The notes beneath the pieces are model-generated. The model ran no database searches and was not told the DNA's origin. It saw only the letters and a program-made list of their open reading frames with translations. 6,357 nt of DNA, taken from NCBI GenBank assembly GCA_030607655.1, contig JAUWJN010000165.1, positions 1 to 6,357 of the forward strand. The letters run 5' to 3'. This document shows, piece after piece, positions 5,753 through 6,357 of this stretch (position 1 is its first letter; every line of letters begins with the position of its first letter). The position numbers were made by a program, and so were the translations under genes. Source of the DNA: a bacterium (GTDB lineage: Bacteria > Armatimonadota > Zipacnadia > Zipacnadales > Zipacnadaceae).

Positions 5753-6325
5753 TCAATAGTCCAGAAAGTTCTGCAGCAGATCATGGCCGACTTCGGTCAG
5801 AATTGCCTCGGGATGGAACTGAACTCCCTCAAGGGGGCAATCAGAAAAGTCGCGATGCCGCAGACCCATTATCTCCTCCCAGTCGGTGGTAGCGGTGATT
5901 TCCAGACAATCGGGCAAGCTCTCGGGTTCCACGACCAGAGAGTGATAACGGGTGGCGCGGAAAGGGCTGGGCAGATTGCGGAATACACCAACACCGGTGT
6001 GGTGAATCATTGAAGTCTTGCCATGCATCAACCGGGGCGCCCGCACCACTCTGCCGCCGAAGACGTGGCCGATACATTGATGACCCAGACACACGCCCAG
6101 AATCGGTATATTGCCGGCGAATTGGCGAATGACTTCGTTGCTGATACCGGCTTCCAGCGGCGTACATGGTCCCGGCGATATGATAATGTGGGAGGGCGCC
6201 AGCTCTTGTATCTGCCTACAGTCCAGGGCATCATTACGGACTACTTTCGGCTGGTAGCCTAATTCGCCGACGTACTGATACAGATTGTAGACGAATGAGT
6301 CGTAGTTGTCTATCAGTAGTATCAT
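5753..6325 (-). CDS. pabA: Aminodeoxychorismate synthase glutamine amidotransferase subunit (PabA; possibly shared with TrpG role)
   Basis: This class I glutamine amidotransferase releases ammonia from glutamine and passes it to PabB, which aminates chorismate to 4-amino-4-deoxychorismate. The 190-residue product has the family's usual length and all key residues: MILLIDNYDSFVYNLYQYVGE-type start, ISPGPCTP (49-56), the nucleophile Cys79 in ILGVCLGHQ, and His171 and Glu173 in GVQFHPEAILTE. MHGKTSMIHHTGVGVF (100-115) and ATRYHSLVVEPESLP (124-138) match E. coli PabA closely, as I recall it, and are unlike E. coli TrpG. Many bacteria use one such subunit for both PabB and TrpE, so a shared role cannot be excluded. 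The ATG at 6325 has AAGG six bases upstream (6332-6335). The partner pabB is expected beyond the right edge. pabC lies 294 bases downstream, separated by repeats. Confidence 0.93.
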   Translation of the reverse strand: MILLIDNYDSFVYNLYQYVGELGYQPKVVRNDALDCRQIQELAPSHIIISPGPCTPLEAGISNEVIRQFAGNIPILGVCLGHQCIGHVFGGRVVRAPRLMHGKTSMIHHTGVGVFRNLPSPFRATRYHSLVVEPESLPDCLEITATTDWEEIMGLRHRDFSDCPLEGVQFHPEAILTEVGHDLLQNFLDY

Positions 6326-6331
6326 AATCAG

Positions 6332-6335
6332 CCTT
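6332..6335 (-). promoter_or_regulatory. Ribosome binding site of pabA (AAGG)
   Basis: On the minus strand AAGG lies six bases before the ATG at 6325. The 32 bases to the right edge may include the end of an upstream gene (a TAA is present in one frame), but too little is visible to call it. Confidence 0.45.
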
Positions 6336-6357
6336 GTTAGTGTCTAGCCGCACAGGG

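Overview
The window is a chromosomal segment of a bacterium with moderately GC-rich DNA. It holds seven protein genes, one cut by the left edge, and no RNA gene. Two intergenic stretches are full of short dispersed repeats. The repeat styles (CCCCTCTCC palindrome, GTAGGAGCGACATTC-type and GTAGGGGCGG-type elements, ACGGCAGACA decamers) and the gene content remind me of uncultured Chloroflexota (Dehalococcoidia-like) genomes. That placement is from memory and is tentative.

Layout, left to right. Positions 1-261 (minus) carry the N-terminal part of a beta-class amino DNA methyltransferase, with a TSPPYW motif. Positions 262-543 are a repeat-rich spacer between divergent genes. smpB (544-1002, GTG start) and a stand-alone CheY-like receiver protein (1036-1425) lie together on the plus strand. 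They converge, with a 28-base gap, on a minus-strand series that reads from the right edge leftwards: pabA (6325-5753), a 294-base repeat-filled spacer, pabC (5458-4592), an unassigned 224-residue protein (4492-3818) and a large secreted glycoside hydrolase (3805-1454).

pabA and pabC supply two of the three activities that turn chorismate into 4-aminobenzoate for folate. pabB would be expected upstream of pabA, beyond the right edge. SmpB serves tmRNA ribosome rescue. The glycoside hydrolase is probably exported and acts on a polysaccharide. The unassigned protein sits 12 bases upstream of it, so the two may be co-expressed, but nothing in the sequence ties their functions together.

The points most worth a second look are the unassigned 224-residue protein, a 124-base MITE-like element inside the pabA-pabC spacer, a repeat that abuts the pabC ribosome binding site and creates a false N-terminal extension, and repeat words shared in inverted orientation by the two spacers. 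I found no CRISPR array, transposase, tRNA, rRNA or clear novel multi-gene system.
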